64,000 nt of DNA from Bdellovibrionales bacterium RIFOXYD12_FULL_39_22 (GTDB lineage: Bacteria > Bdellovibrionota > Bacteriovoracia > Bacteriovoracales > Bacteriovoracaceae): assembly GCA_001770205.1 (NCBI GenBank), contig MEQL01000039.1, positions 260,787-324,786 on the forward strand. Direction: 5' to 3'. Both the position numbers and the translations under genes were made by a program. Within the stretch, counting starts at the first letter, position 1, and every line of letters starts with the position of its first letter. Below, piece after piece: positions 17,113-26,090 of this stretch. Below the pieces are notes generated by a model. The model was not told where the DNA came from. It made no database searches and worked only from the letters and a program-made list of their open reading frames with translations.

Positions 17113-17550
17113 ATGATTGCTAAGTATCCACTACAAGTTGCCGTCGTTGATGATGATCAAGACATGCTAGATATTATAAAAAAACATATGGCCGGTGATG
17201 GAATTTTTGAAATCACTACCTTTATTAATCCAGAGATAGCATTAAAAGAGATGGCACAAAAAGATTTTAGTATCGCCTTAATTGATATTCAGATGCCACA
17301 ATTGCCAGGAGATCTGCTATTAAAAGCTTTGCACGACCTAAAAAAAGGAATGCAAATTATTATTATGACTGGCCATCCTAGTATAACTAATTTTCACGCT
17401 TGCTTTCGCTCAAGGGCCAATGATTTTGTACTAAAACCTATTACCAAAAATTCTCTCTACGCTGCGCTTAACCGCTCCAAAGATAATATTGATCGCTGGT
17501 GCGCCAAACTTGAAGAGCTAATGAGATCCAAAAAACAATCTCGCCTTTAA
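17113..17550 (+). CDS. single-domain response regulator (CheY-like receiver)
   Basis: This 145-residue receiver has the acidic pocket VVDDDQD, the phospho-acceptor Asp in ALIDIQMPQLPG (about residue 52), the Thr in IIMTGHPS and the Lys in FVLKPITKNSL. The C-terminal 25 residues are a basic helix with no output domain. GAGGAGG 10 nt before the ATG gives strong initiation. It ends the ligase-GNAT operon and may act as a phosphorelay or protein-interaction switch. No histidine kinase is nearby. Confidence 0.88.
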   Translation: MIAKYPLQVAVVDDDQDMLDIIKKHMAGDGIFEITTFINPEIALKEMAQKDFSIALIDIQMPQLPGDLLLKALHDLKKGMQIIIMTGHPSITNFHACFRSRANDFVLKPITKNSLYAALNRSKDNIDRWCAKLEELMRSKKQSRL

Positions 17551-17587
17551 AGATTAAAGGTACGTCATAGCACTTACGAGCAGTGCA

Positions 17588-19678
17588 TTATTTGCGATAA
17601 AAATTCATGGGCTGATTTACTTCTACCGTTCCGCCTCCCAGTGGCTCCGGAAATTTTATACCACGCAAAACGTCTAACACGCACTCTTTAACTTCGACAG
17701 GTAAGGCCTCGGACTCCGCATTTCGGCCAATGCCAGCACGGGTAACATGTCCAGAGGCCCCAATAACAAAACTTAGAGGTAACATTCCATCAAAGGCCTG
17801 GTTAGAAGCGCTCAGTGTTCGCTGATAACAATTGCGAAAATATTGAAAATTTTCCATGAGAATTCTTCTGATCACATCGGGGTCCATAGAGCCGAGAATA
17901 ATTGTATTGGAGGGAATTCCTACTGCATAGATACTTTTTTTATTGGCCAGACCTTCGACTCCTTTTGAAGTATCAATTTTTCCTTGTGCGACACCACTTA
18001 AACTACCAATTTGCTGACTAACACTGGCCCTTTTTAATGTGGCCGACTCTGCCCCCGCCTCTAGTACTAAGGCCGAAGAAGCACCTCCTGAATTTGAGTT
18101 AACGGCATCTACCTGCTTGCTAGCACCGCCTTTGGCCAATAGTCCACTGACCGTACTGGCGAAATCTGCCGATTTATATACATCAACATGGCCGAGCGAT
18201 GGTGCTTTGATATCCGCATTGGTGGCCTGTTTTTTTGGACTAACATTCTTTGTTTTAGCGTTATTTTGCGGTTGCACTAAATCCGTTACATTATCTTTGG
18301 CACCTTTATTGGCCTGTGCCTTTTGGATTTGTTTAACCTCTTGTTCATTTTTCTGACCGGCCACTTTAACCACATCCGTCTGCTTTAGTTTATCTTCCGG
18401 CTTAATTTCAATTTTCTCTTCAACCGGATTTTTGTTGGGAGTATCTGGGCGTGCCTCTTGAATAACTTTGGGGGCCATTATGGTTTTTTCTAAGGCCCTT
18501 GTTTTTGAAACATATAATTTTTGATTGTACAAAATGGTAGCAATGCGCTCTGGCGTTTTATCCTTTTCTGCTTCACGATCAATCTCAATCATATTTACAC
18601 CTACAGTGAAAACAATAAATAGAACGATCATCAAAATTAAATAGGTAGCTAAGTCTTTGTCCCGAGGAAAGAGTGCAGGAGTGGCAACGGAGGGAGGTGG
18701 ACTATCTAGTCGCACAAAAATTTGAATGTCGCCTTTTGTCAAATGAACAATATCATCACCACGAAGCGCATGTGTTGAGCCAGTCTTAATTTTTCTCAGT
18801 CCGTCCTCTTGTTTGTCAGAGAGAAGCATATAATCGTGGCCATCCAGTAAGTTAACAAAAATATCTTTTTCTATGACCTCAATAAACGGAATTTTTTCTT
18901 TTTTTGCTAAGTATCCATATTCAATTTCATGATGTGATGGCCGGCCACCTACCAAATTATAGATTCCTTTGTCAGTGGGTAAATAATCTACTGAAAAAAT
19001 TTTTCCTTTAAATAAAATAATTACTTCTACTGCTTTGCGATCAATATTGTATTTAAAAATAGGGTACAGTTCCACATTTTCTTCAAAAATATATTCTATA
19101 TAATCGGCCTTAGGGTCTTTCGCTAACGGGTATTCTATTCGCGGAATATCTTGCGCATAGGGGAAAGGCGTCATCGTGTTAGTTGTGTTAGTTGTATTAG
19201 TTTTAGTAGAAGGAGGAATTTTTATATTTATTTTGCTAACATCGGCCGGAACGCTAGGCGGGAGCCGGCCACGTTTACCTTCAATATCCAAAATACGATC
19301 CGGGCCTAACATATCCAAAACGGGAGGAATGGCATCTTCCTTTACATACTTACGGAAAATAAAAGAGTGTTGTCCGAAACGAAGCTGATCTCCTTCCTTT
19401 ATCTTTTCAACAACGACTTTTTTATTGTTGTGATAAGTCCCGTTCATGCTGTGCATATCGAAAATACGAAGTCCACTGCTACCAATTTCTAATACCGCAT
19501 GGATGGCCGCCACGTCGCTATAACGCAAAACTATATCGCAGGTCTCTGCGCTACCAATCAGTACACGAGTACGCGTTATAATGTGATTACCACGTCTAGT
19601 TCCGGCGCCGACCGCAAACAATTCATAGAGTGGTGGCAGAGAATTTTTTTGCGAACTTCTGGATATTTCTCTATTCAT
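17588..19678 (-). CDS. FHA domain / membrane-spanning / AgmX-PglI C-terminal (TonB-like) gliding-type protein
   Basis: This 696-residue protein has an N-terminal FHA domain (about residues 25-110; VLIGSAETCDIVL, IHAVLEIG, MHSMNGTYHNNK), a variable middle region and one membrane span near residues 340-360 (YLILMIVLFIVFTVGVNMIE). A long, probably periplasmic Lys/Gln/Asn-rich linker follows. The TonB-C-like end of AgmX/PglI type contains GMLPLSFVIGASGHVTRAGI and KFPEPLGGGTVEVNQPMNF. The layout matches GltG/GltJ-class proteins of the Myxococcus gliding machine, which span the inner membrane and reach across the periplasm. It is last in a minus-strand run with TPR and barrel proteins. FHA would read phospho-threonine signals in the cytoplasm. 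Domain calls are firm; the exact orthologue is not. Confidence 0.8.
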   Translation of the reverse strand: MNREISRSSQKNSLPPLYELFAVGAGTRRGNHIITRTRVLIGSAETCDIVLRYSDVAAIHAVLEIGSSGLRIFDMHSMNGTYHNNKKVVVEKIKEGDQLRFGQHSFIFRKYVKEDAIPPVLDMLGPDRILDIEGKRGRLPPSVPADVSKINIKIPPSTKTNTTNTTNTMTPFPYAQDIPRIEYPLAKDPKADYIEYIFEENVELYPIFKYNIDRKAVEVIILFKGKIFSVDYLPTDKGIYNLVGGRPSHHEIEYGYLAKKEKIPFIEVIEKDIFVNLLDGHDYMLLSDKQEDGLRKIKTGSTHALRGDDIVHLTKGDIQIFVRLDSPPPSVATPALFPRDKDLATYLILMIVLFIVFTVGVNMIEIDREAEKDKTPERIATILYNQKLYVSKTRALEKTIMAPKVIQEARPDTPNKNPVEEKIEIKPEDKLKQTDVVKVAGQKNEQEVKQIQKAQANKGAKDNVTDLVQPQNNAKTKNVSPKKQATNADIKAPSLGHVDVYKSADFASTVSGLLAKGGASKQVDAVNSNSGGASSALVLEAGAESATLKRASVSQQIGSLSGVAQGKIDTSKGVEGLANKKSIYAVGIPSNTIILGSMDPDVIRRILMENFQYFRNCYQRTLSASNQAFDGMLPLSFVIGASGHVTRAGIGRNAESEALPVEVKECVLDVLRGIKFPEPLGGGTVEVNQPMNFYRK

Positions 19679-19698
19679 ATTTAAATTCCTCTTACTCT

Positions 19699-20004
19699 TT
19701 ATCGTACACGTTCAATGGCCCGATGAATCTCCGGCCTAAAATTTCTCCGATAAGGCAGCATATTTTTAAACATCTGTTGATAGCGAGGTCGAATGGAGAG
19801 ATCTCCTGGAGATAAATCTTCCGCATCTACCATCATGCTTTCAAAATCAAACTTTTCATACTCTTTGTATTTGTAAACAGTATTAGCATTGGCCGCAGAT
19901 TTGTTGGAGGGGCGTGAAGAGTAGGGCCTTCTTTGCTCTTTTCCAACGCAAATTAGGGCAATGGCCCAAGAAATAATAAAAACCAAAACAATTTTTTTTA
20001 TCAT
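19699..20004 (-). CDS. small exported protein in gliding-type cluster
   Basis: This roughly 101-residue protein has an N-terminal hydrophobic signal (MIKKIVLVFIISWAIALICV) and a basic, tyrosine-rich remainder. I chose ATG 20004 because AAGG lies 9 nt before it; the upstream ATG at 20013 abuts that purine run. The family is not recognised. It lies 20 nt upstream of the FHA protein gene and 17 nt after the TPR lipoprotein gene, so it is probably part of the same operon and envelope complex. Confidence 0.6.
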   Translation of the reverse strand: MIKKIVLVFIISWAIALICVGKEQRRPYSSRPSNKSAANANTVYKYKEYEKFDFESMMVDAEDLSPGDLSIRPRYQQMFKNMLPYRRNFRPEIHRAIERVR

Positions 20005-20030
20005 ATTCTTCATCCTTCTTATCTCTATCT

Positions 20031-20942
20031 CTATCTTTTCTCCACAAACCGTTTAACATTCATGTAGTAGCTATACAGTTTATTCCCACGCTCAACGCTA
20101 ACATTTTGTAAAATCTCTTTTGCTTCATCATCAAACTTTAAAGTTTTGAGTGTATACGCATAATTTATTCCGATATAAGGTTGCTTAAACATCTGAGCAT
20201 CAATCATTTCAAAATATTTTTTTGCCTCTTGATTTTTTCCACGCAAAAGATGAATATTCGCAATCGCATTTAAAACATCAACGTCTTTCCCATTAAATGT
20301 ATAAAGTTCCATGAATAGTTTATGGGCCTTGTCGACATGCCCATACTTTAAATATAGTTGGGCCAAATTGAATTTAGGTGTTCGCGAATATTTGTGATTT
20401 TTTATGGCCTCTTCAAAGGCCAGTGCTGCATTTTGCTCTTTGCCTTTCTTTATATATAAAACGCCAAGATTATTGATGGCCGGCGCATAACTCCCCTTGA
20501 TACTTAATGCCTTATTAAAATAGAGCATGGCCGAACGCAAATCATTGCGTTGAAAAAAGCAAATACCGATTTGATTCCAATATCCCGGATGCTCCCGATA
20601 CTTCTCATAAATAGCATCAAATAAGCGATCGGCCTCTTGATATTTCCCGCGATAGCAGTGGCCAGCAGCATTGCCCATTTCATCACCGACATCGTCAATC
20701 TTATCTAAATTATATAATTGAATTTTGCCCAAAGTTTCACGAGACAATACATCTTCTTCTACTGCCACATCTTTGTAGTAATCCTCTTTTTCAGAAAAAG
20801 GGCCAACTGGTTGGCGCTTGAAATCCTCGTTAGAAATATTTGCTACCTCTGCATCGAGAGCAGCATCAATAGGCGAAGTAGTTGAACAACCAGCAAAAAG
20901 CATAAAGGCCATTAAGAGGGCAAGAAAAATAATCATTTTCAC
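20031..20942 (-). CDS. TPR-repeat lipoprotein (AglT/GltE-like)
   Basis: This 303-residue protein has a lipoprotein signal, FMLFAGCSTT, with lipid attachment at about Cys19. It carries about five tetratricopeptide units between residues 90 and 290, for example YWNQIGICFFQRNDLRSAML and AINNLGVLYIKKGKEQNAAL. The start is GTG, preceded by GAGGAGG and overlapping the stop of the upstream TPR gene by 4 nt, so translation is coupled. In Myxococcus an outer-membrane TPR lipoprotein (AglT/GltE) belongs to the gliding complex; that assignment here rests on cluster context and architecture. Confidence 0.75.
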   Translation of the reverse strand: MKMIIFLALLMAFMLFAGCSTTSPIDAALDAEVANISNEDFKRQPVGPFSEKEDYYKDVAVEEDVLSRETLGKIQLYNLDKIDDVGDEMGNAAGHCYRGKYQEADRLFDAIYEKYREHPGYWNQIGICFFQRNDLRSAMLYFNKALSIKGSYAPAINNLGVLYIKKGKEQNAALAFEEAIKNHKYSRTPKFNLAQLYLKYGHVDKAHKLFMELYTFNGKDVDVLNAIANIHLLRGKNQEAKKYFEMIDAQMFKQPYIGINYAYTLKTLKFDDEAKEILQNVSVERGNKLYSYYMNVKRFVEKR

Positions 20943-23830
20943 TCGACACCTCCTCTGTCCATCATAACGCCATCTTGCGGCCCAAAATATTCCAGCTCCA
21001 TCGAAGTATCGCTATTTTCCTCTTTTAAAAACCACGCACTTTCGGGAGAAATAATATTATTTTTGTTAATTTGCTTACGGGCCTCCGCAAAATATTCATT
21101 GGCCTGTTTAGCAATAGGCATTGTTAGGCCATTCATGCTTTTTTTGAAGGAGGATAGATATTCTTCTGGTTTATCTTTTGGTGTAAATCCATTAATCTCA
21201 TCTACCAAGTAACGATAACTTTCTACCAATGCTTTATAGGCCTTAACAATTCCTTTCCCCGAACGAACAGACAAGACCTCCATTGCTTTGGCGGTGATTT
21301 TATCTAAAATGGTAAATTTATTTTTTAAAATAGTATTAAAAGTCTGTTCTGGGAATTGTAACTTACCCGACTTCAATTCACGAATATCCTGCTCCAAATC
21401 CATAATCTTAAAGTCAGCAACAGCATCTAATCCTTCCAGTGGAATTTCTAAACGCTTAGATACGCAGAAGGCATAATATTTTTCGATGAGAGCGCGCTCG
21501 CCATTGGCACTGGCCACATCTCCTCGCAAAATAAAGCGTCGATGCGACTGATAAAGAAGTCCAATTATTTCTGGCCAAGAATCCTTATCCGCATCTAGTG
21601 TAACTTTGGTTCTATCAAAAATGGCCCATTCTCCCATTTCCGTTGCGGCCTTGAGTAACTCTATTCTCATTTCATTAACATATCCCGGAGCTACCTCACA
21701 CTTGGCGGCCTGTTCGATAAAGGCCTGTGCTCGCAAAACATTCTTTGCCGTCAAATAGATGACGTTAGCATTTTTAAAAAATAGTTTTTTGTTTTTACTG
21801 GCACGATTACAAACCATATTAAAAGAAGTTTCATAAATAGTAAGTGCATCTTTGAATCGTCGTTTCGCAAACAACTCCGCCCCAAAAGCTAAAAAAGAGT
21901 CTTCAAACTTAACTAAATCATCAGCAGACATAAGCGCTAGTGATTTTTGCGCCCAACCAAAAGTTCTTGTTGCATCGCCTAGTTCATGAAACAAAACAGC
22001 GATATTGTAGGCTGCATTTTTTTTGGCCATAGCACTACTGGTGCGATCTTGATAAATGGCCAAATAGCCTCTCAAGGCCAGTTTTTTATCACCAGAAGAG
22101 TTGGCCTGTTCTACTCCCTCAAACTGAGTAGTAACTAGTAGTATCTGTAATTTTTTGGCATACTCGGCACTAATGACAAATTCTTTGTTGTTAATTCTCT
22201 TAACCCACTTTTGTATTCCTACCGAATCTTTTTTATCTTTGTAATAATCCATGATTCTGGCCAGCATTGCTTCTTGCGTGCTAAAAGCGTTAGGAAAATT
22301 TTTCTTAAACTCTAGCAAAACATTTTCTGCCTGAGGAATTTCTTTTTTATCGTAGTGAGCAGAAAATAGTCGCTGATAAATAACATAGGCCTTTTGCGAG
22401 CGTGGATTATCTTTGAGCACTGCCTCATAAACCAAGGTGGTATAGCGATCCTTGTCCGCTTGCGGCACTTCCTTTTTATCTACTGCGGCCACCAGGCCCG
22501 CATAAGCTAGTTTTAAAACTTTTTTATCCCCAGCTTCAGTAGATTGGGTTATGGACGATTCGTAATATGCAAGACTATCTCGATACCTCCCAACAGCAAA
22601 TAAGGTTTCGGCAGCATTAAATGTTTGCAGATGTTTCTTTTCTGGGGCAAAAACACCATTCAATTTAAAAAACTCAACTGCCAAATTGGCACGTCGAACT
22701 CTCTCTTGTGGGCGATGTGAATATTCGCCCTTTATCACTTGCTGCTGTAGTACTGCGCTATTTTTTTCTAATGAATATTTTAGTAGTTCCTGCTCTGACT
22801 TATCAAGCTCCCCTTCTTTATTTAGTGCAACTAATTTGCGTTGTACCTCTAGTTGCTTTTCAAGATTTAATGTTTTCTCGTAAAGATTCGAAAGCGCAAA
22901 AAGCCCATTTTTTTGATTAATAACATTATCACTTTTTTTCAAGGCCCGTTCAATGAGATTTTCGGCCATTTTATAATTGGCCTTATCGCTAAGCAATTTT
23001 CCTAAGTTAATTAAATTTTTACTAAGATCACCCCCCAAGCTCTCATAGTAATCGATGGCCTTTTGAACTTGTCCGGCCTCCACATAAAAATATCCGATAT
23101 ATCTTTCCACTTCCTTTGACATATCCACAAACTCACCCTTGCCACTCACTTCTCGTACTCGCTGCATTGTAGAAAGTGCCAAAGAGTATTTTTTTTGATA
23201 AAAGTAGCACCAGGATAAATTATAGGCATCTTTGGTCCACCACTTACTTTTCTCTCCACTGCTTAACATTTTTTCATAAAGCGGAGCCGCTTCTTTGTAA
23301 TTATGCTCATTGAAATATATCTCTGCCAAGGCCAGCGCTGAACGCTGATAGGATTTATCTTTGACCGTAGTAGTGCTCATTACTTTCTTAAAATACCTTT
23401 TGGCCACGTCATTACGATTGAATTCTTTAGCATTAAAGGCCAATACATAATAAACATCGGCCATGAACTTAAAAGAGGGATAACGTTTTACAATCAAAAG
23501 GCATAATTGATCCGCTTTAGTAAAATAGGAAGTTGAGTTACGAAAAAACTGAGCTTTATTTATAGCACTACGCTCTTTGCTTCCAACCCTCATGTATGCA
23601 TCTACTTCATCCTCTTTAACTAAACGTCCTCGCTCCAATAAAAGTTCTGACATTCGCAATAACAACTCCGGCCGCTGTCCTTTTGTCTGTTTATTTAAAC
23701 GCACCACCTCTTGTAGCTCTTCTTCAATAACTGCGGCCAATTCTTTGCGCCGGGCAACTTCCTCTTCGGTGGAAGAAAAGATGGACATACTTATTAGACA
23801 TAAAAGCAGGATAGATAAATATTTCATCAT
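20939..23830 (-). CDS. large periplasmic TPR protein (AgmK/GltI-like)
   Basis: This 963-residue exported protein begins MMKYLSILLLCLISMSIFSS (signal peptide). It is then almost wholly helical, with many TPR-like units, such as YYVLAFNAKEFNRNDVAKRY, SALALAEIYFNEHNYKEAAP and NLSWCYFYQKKYSLALSTMQ. An acidic C-terminus ends the protein. The opening ELAAVIEEELQEVVRLNKQTKGQRPELLLRMSELLLERGR segment resembles the repeated start of the adventurous-gliding TPR proteins. It is 4-nt coupled to genes on both sides. It probably forms a periplasmic scaffold between the motor and outer-membrane parts. It is shorter than Myxococcus AgmK. Confidence 0.75.
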   Translation of the reverse strand: MMKYLSILLLCLISMSIFSSTEEEVARRKELAAVIEEELQEVVRLNKQTKGQRPELLLRMSELLLERGRLVKEDEVDAYMRVGSKERSAINKAQFFRNSTSYFTKADQLCLLIVKRYPSFKFMADVYYVLAFNAKEFNRNDVAKRYFKKVMSTTTVKDKSYQRSALALAEIYFNEHNYKEAAPLYEKMLSSGEKSKWWTKDAYNLSWCYFYQKKYSLALSTMQRVREVSGKGEFVDMSKEVERYIGYFYVEAGQVQKAIDYYESLGGDLSKNLINLGKLLSDKANYKMAENLIERALKKSDNVINQKNGLFALSNLYEKTLNLEKQLEVQRKLVALNKEGELDKSEQELLKYSLEKNSAVLQQQVIKGEYSHRPQERVRRANLAVEFFKLNGVFAPEKKHLQTFNAAETLFAVGRYRDSLAYYESSITQSTEAGDKKVLKLAYAGLVAAVDKKEVPQADKDRYTTLVYEAVLKDNPRSQKAYVIYQRLFSAHYDKKEIPQAENVLLEFKKNFPNAFSTQEAMLARIMDYYKDKKDSVGIQKWVKRINNKEFVISAEYAKKLQILLVTTQFEGVEQANSSGDKKLALRGYLAIYQDRTSSAMAKKNAAYNIAVLFHELGDATRTFGWAQKSLALMSADDLVKFEDSFLAFGAELFAKRRFKDALTIYETSFNMVCNRASKNKKLFFKNANVIYLTAKNVLRAQAFIEQAAKCEVAPGYVNEMRIELLKAATEMGEWAIFDRTKVTLDADKDSWPEIIGLLYQSHRRFILRGDVASANGERALIEKYYAFCVSKRLEIPLEGLDAVADFKIMDLEQDIRELKSGKLQFPEQTFNTILKNKFTILDKITAKAMEVLSVRSGKGIVKAYKALVESYRYLVDEINGFTPKDKPEEYLSSFKKSMNGLTMPIAKQANEYFAEARKQINKNNIISPESAWFLKEENSDTSMELEYFGPQDGVMMDRGGVE

Positions 23831-25284
23831 ATTTCACACTCTGATTTTAAGGCAAAGACATAGTCTCCTAGTTCATCGGCCCAGAACTCACCAATGAAAT
23901 CCCAAAAGTACTGTTTGTCTGTTCTTTTTAAAAATATATAGTCACCTCGCTCGCGAGCTCCTTCACTTTCATTTCCGTAAGGGCGAGAAATAATCGATTC
24001 TTTTTTCTTCCCTAAAATTTCCAACTTAACATAACTCATCGATTGCAACGTTTTATCAACTTGATCCAAATAATTTCCCAGACTGGTTTTAACATAAGCA
24101 CCAATCAAATCTCGCTGCAATAAAAGTGCATCGCGCACTCCTTCTCCCAGTGCTTGTTTTAGATTTACATTATTGATCTCTTTAATAAAATTTAGTTCAT
24201 ACTCTCCTCGCTGAAAGGAGTTTAAAATTTCAATAAAGATTGGATCTTTTACAATGGCACTCAGTATTTGATCAAATAGCGGGTTACCACGTCGCACACC
24301 ATCGCGCGCTTCTTTTGCACTGTTATAGTAATATTGGTAGTTATTTCCCATTCGTTTATATTCACGCTCTAGCGATACAAAGTTGGACTGATAGGCAGCA
24401 TAAAAATCTTCTACTACCTTTTTAGCATCATCCCACATACACATTTCCATATAGGTCAACGCACGCAAAGAATCTATTTCTGGATTAAAAATATGTTCGA
24501 AAACGGGTGCTTTGTAGGTAACTAATTTTCCCAACGTCCTGTTGTAATCACGCAAATAAAAACTATTCCACGCTTCTTCAAATAAAATCTCCGGCCAAAC
24601 GGGGGACTCTTTGGGAAGATCCAGATAGTTAGAATAAGCACTATCATACTGCCCACTAGCAAACTCAGTACGTGGTATACCAATGATACAATAATCACGA
24701 TTAACTTCTAATTGACGAATTCGATCTCGATCTCCTTCTCGTCCCATCTGTTTTTTTGACGCTAAAATACACTCTTTATATGTGACAATCGCATCCGCGG
24801 CATTTCCGGCCACCGAATAGATACTGGCGCGCAACTGTAGTACGAAGGGAAGAATAGGATGATTGGATGGAACATTATCTACCACTTTTTCCAGGGCCTG
24901 AGCATATTTCCTTTGTCGAAAATATTTTTTTGCTAAAATATAACGAATAACTGGAGAAGAAGATCTGGATAAAATTTCGGCGGGTAAAACTTCAAATTGT
25001 TTTACTCCCACCTCCGTAGTCACATCATCAATCATGGAATCAATAACGCTAAGGTCACGGCCGCGATTAGCGGTCATATATTCTTTCAAAAAAGGTATTG
25101 CCGTAAAAAACATTCGCCGATTAATTAGATTTCGCGCAATCTCCGGATAGAGAGCGACGTTGCGCATATGGGCCTCGGAGACATTGGCCAATTCAATGGC
25201 CAAGGAGTGTGACGGCATGCCCATCAGGAACCAAAGGGCCAGCAATATTATTTTAATTTCATTTCCGATATTGATTAATTTCAT
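23827..25284 (-). CDS. exported TPR-like protein of gliding-type cluster
   Basis: This 485-residue protein has a signal peptide (about 1-29, hydrophobic ILLALWFLMGMPSHSLA) and helical repeats of TPR/Sel1 type in the first two thirds, including RYILAKKYFRQRKYAQALEK, SAYSNYLDLPKESPVWPEI and EEAWNSFYLRDYNRTLGKL. The C-terminal third is a conserved-looking block with ADELGDYVFAL. Its stop overlaps the following TPR gene by 4 nt. By position and architecture it could correspond to GltC of Myxococcus; this is inference. Confidence 0.7.
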   Translation of the reverse strand: MKLINIGNEIKIILLALWFLMGMPSHSLAIELANVSEAHMRNVALYPEIARNLINRRMFFTAIPFLKEYMTANRGRDLSVIDSMIDDVTTEVGVKQFEVLPAEILSRSSSPVIRYILAKKYFRQRKYAQALEKVVDNVPSNHPILPFVLQLRASIYSVAGNAADAIVTYKECILASKKQMGREGDRDRIRQLEVNRDYCIIGIPRTEFASGQYDSAYSNYLDLPKESPVWPEILFEEAWNSFYLRDYNRTLGKLVTYKAPVFEHIFNPEIDSLRALTYMEMCMWDDAKKVVEDFYAAYQSNFVSLEREYKRMGNNYQYYYNSAKEARDGVRRGNPLFDQILSAIVKDPIFIEILNSFQRGEYELNFIKEINNVNLKQALGEGVRDALLLQRDLIGAYVKTSLGNYLDQVDKTLQSMSYVKLEILGKKKESIISRPYGNESEGARERGDYIFLKRTDKQYFWDFIGEFWADELGDYVFALKSECEI

Positions 25285-25295
25285 TTTAAATCCAT

Positions 25296-26024
25296 TTAAA
25301 ACAGGTTAATCCCTAGCGCTAAGGTTAAATCAAAGTTTTCATAATTTCCTTCGTCATCACTGGTTTTTACCGTCAAGGCCCTCAGCGCACTATAATGCAT
25401 TGCCGTTAGATCCAAACGGATGTGAAACATCGGTGATAGATAAAATTTTAAACCCGTACCCCACATAATCGCATTATGACTCTCTTTGACATCTGCCAGG
25501 CCGGTAGTACCAGTTCGAACAACTTCTCGATTGTTTTTTTCATTAAGCTGTCCATATCCCAGTCCCACCATCCAATCAACATAGACGATGGAGTTAAAAG
25601 TGTTAACCTTGGCATAAAAAGGCGACCATAAAACCATCGCTCCTAAGTAGTTTTCAACAATTCTCCTAAACGGTGTCGACCCAGGGCCGCCAATATTTAA
25701 AACAGATTGGAAATTTTCATTTTCCTCTCCCGAGTTTTGAGCATATAAAAATTCCATCCCCCACTCTTCCGTAAAGAAAAAACCCACTCGCCCCTGCAAG
25801 GATGTCGCATCAACAAAAGCGCCATTAGTGGTCATTCCATAACCAGCACTTAGATGGGCCTTTTTATCTTTGCGATATTTTTTATTCTGTAAGACATAGA
25901 CCTCTTTGTCTGGGTCTAACCAAGAAAAATTGTAGGTAGAAGATTCACCTGCAGATAGTTTGTTTTCAAATAACAAAACGGTTAATAAAAATACTACGGC
26001 AATAATTAGTTTAGGGTAAAACAT
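25296..26024 (-). CDS. outer-membrane beta-barrel protein of gliding-type cluster
   Basis: I chose ATG 26024 because AGGAAG lies 9-10 nt upstream and it opens a signal sequence (MFYPKLIIAVVFLLTVLLFE). The remaining 215 or so residues alternate polar and aromatic positions as in a barrel (GYGMTTNGAFVDATSLQGRVGFFF, YVDWMVGLGYGQL, FHIRLDLTAMHYS). The chain ends in LALGINLF with the terminal Phe favoured by the BAM machinery. It is first in the minus-strand envelope cluster, 11 nt before the next gene, and resembles the small OmpA-like barrels of gliding loci. Confidence 0.75.
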   Translation of the reverse strand: MFYPKLIIAVVFLLTVLLFENKLSAGESSTYNFSWLDPDKEVYVLQNKKYRKDKKAHLSAGYGMTTNGAFVDATSLQGRVGFFFTEEWGMEFLYAQNSGEENENFQSVLNIGGPGSTPFRRIVENYLGAMVLWSPFYAKVNTFNSIVYVDWMVGLGYGQLNEKNNREVVRTGTTGLADVKESHNAIMWGTGLKFYLSPMFHIRLDLTAMHYSALRALTVKTSDDEGNYENFDLTLALGINLF

Positions 26025-26090
26025 GATAGTACTTCCTGTTACTGTTATTACCATTTTAACATAGGCCAAATTTTCTGCAACGCTACTAGA

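Noticed and set aside
17560-17587. Bidirectional terminator between the receiver and FHA genes
   Set aside because: Only a 5-bp GCACT/AGTGC stem without T-tracts is visible; too weak to call.
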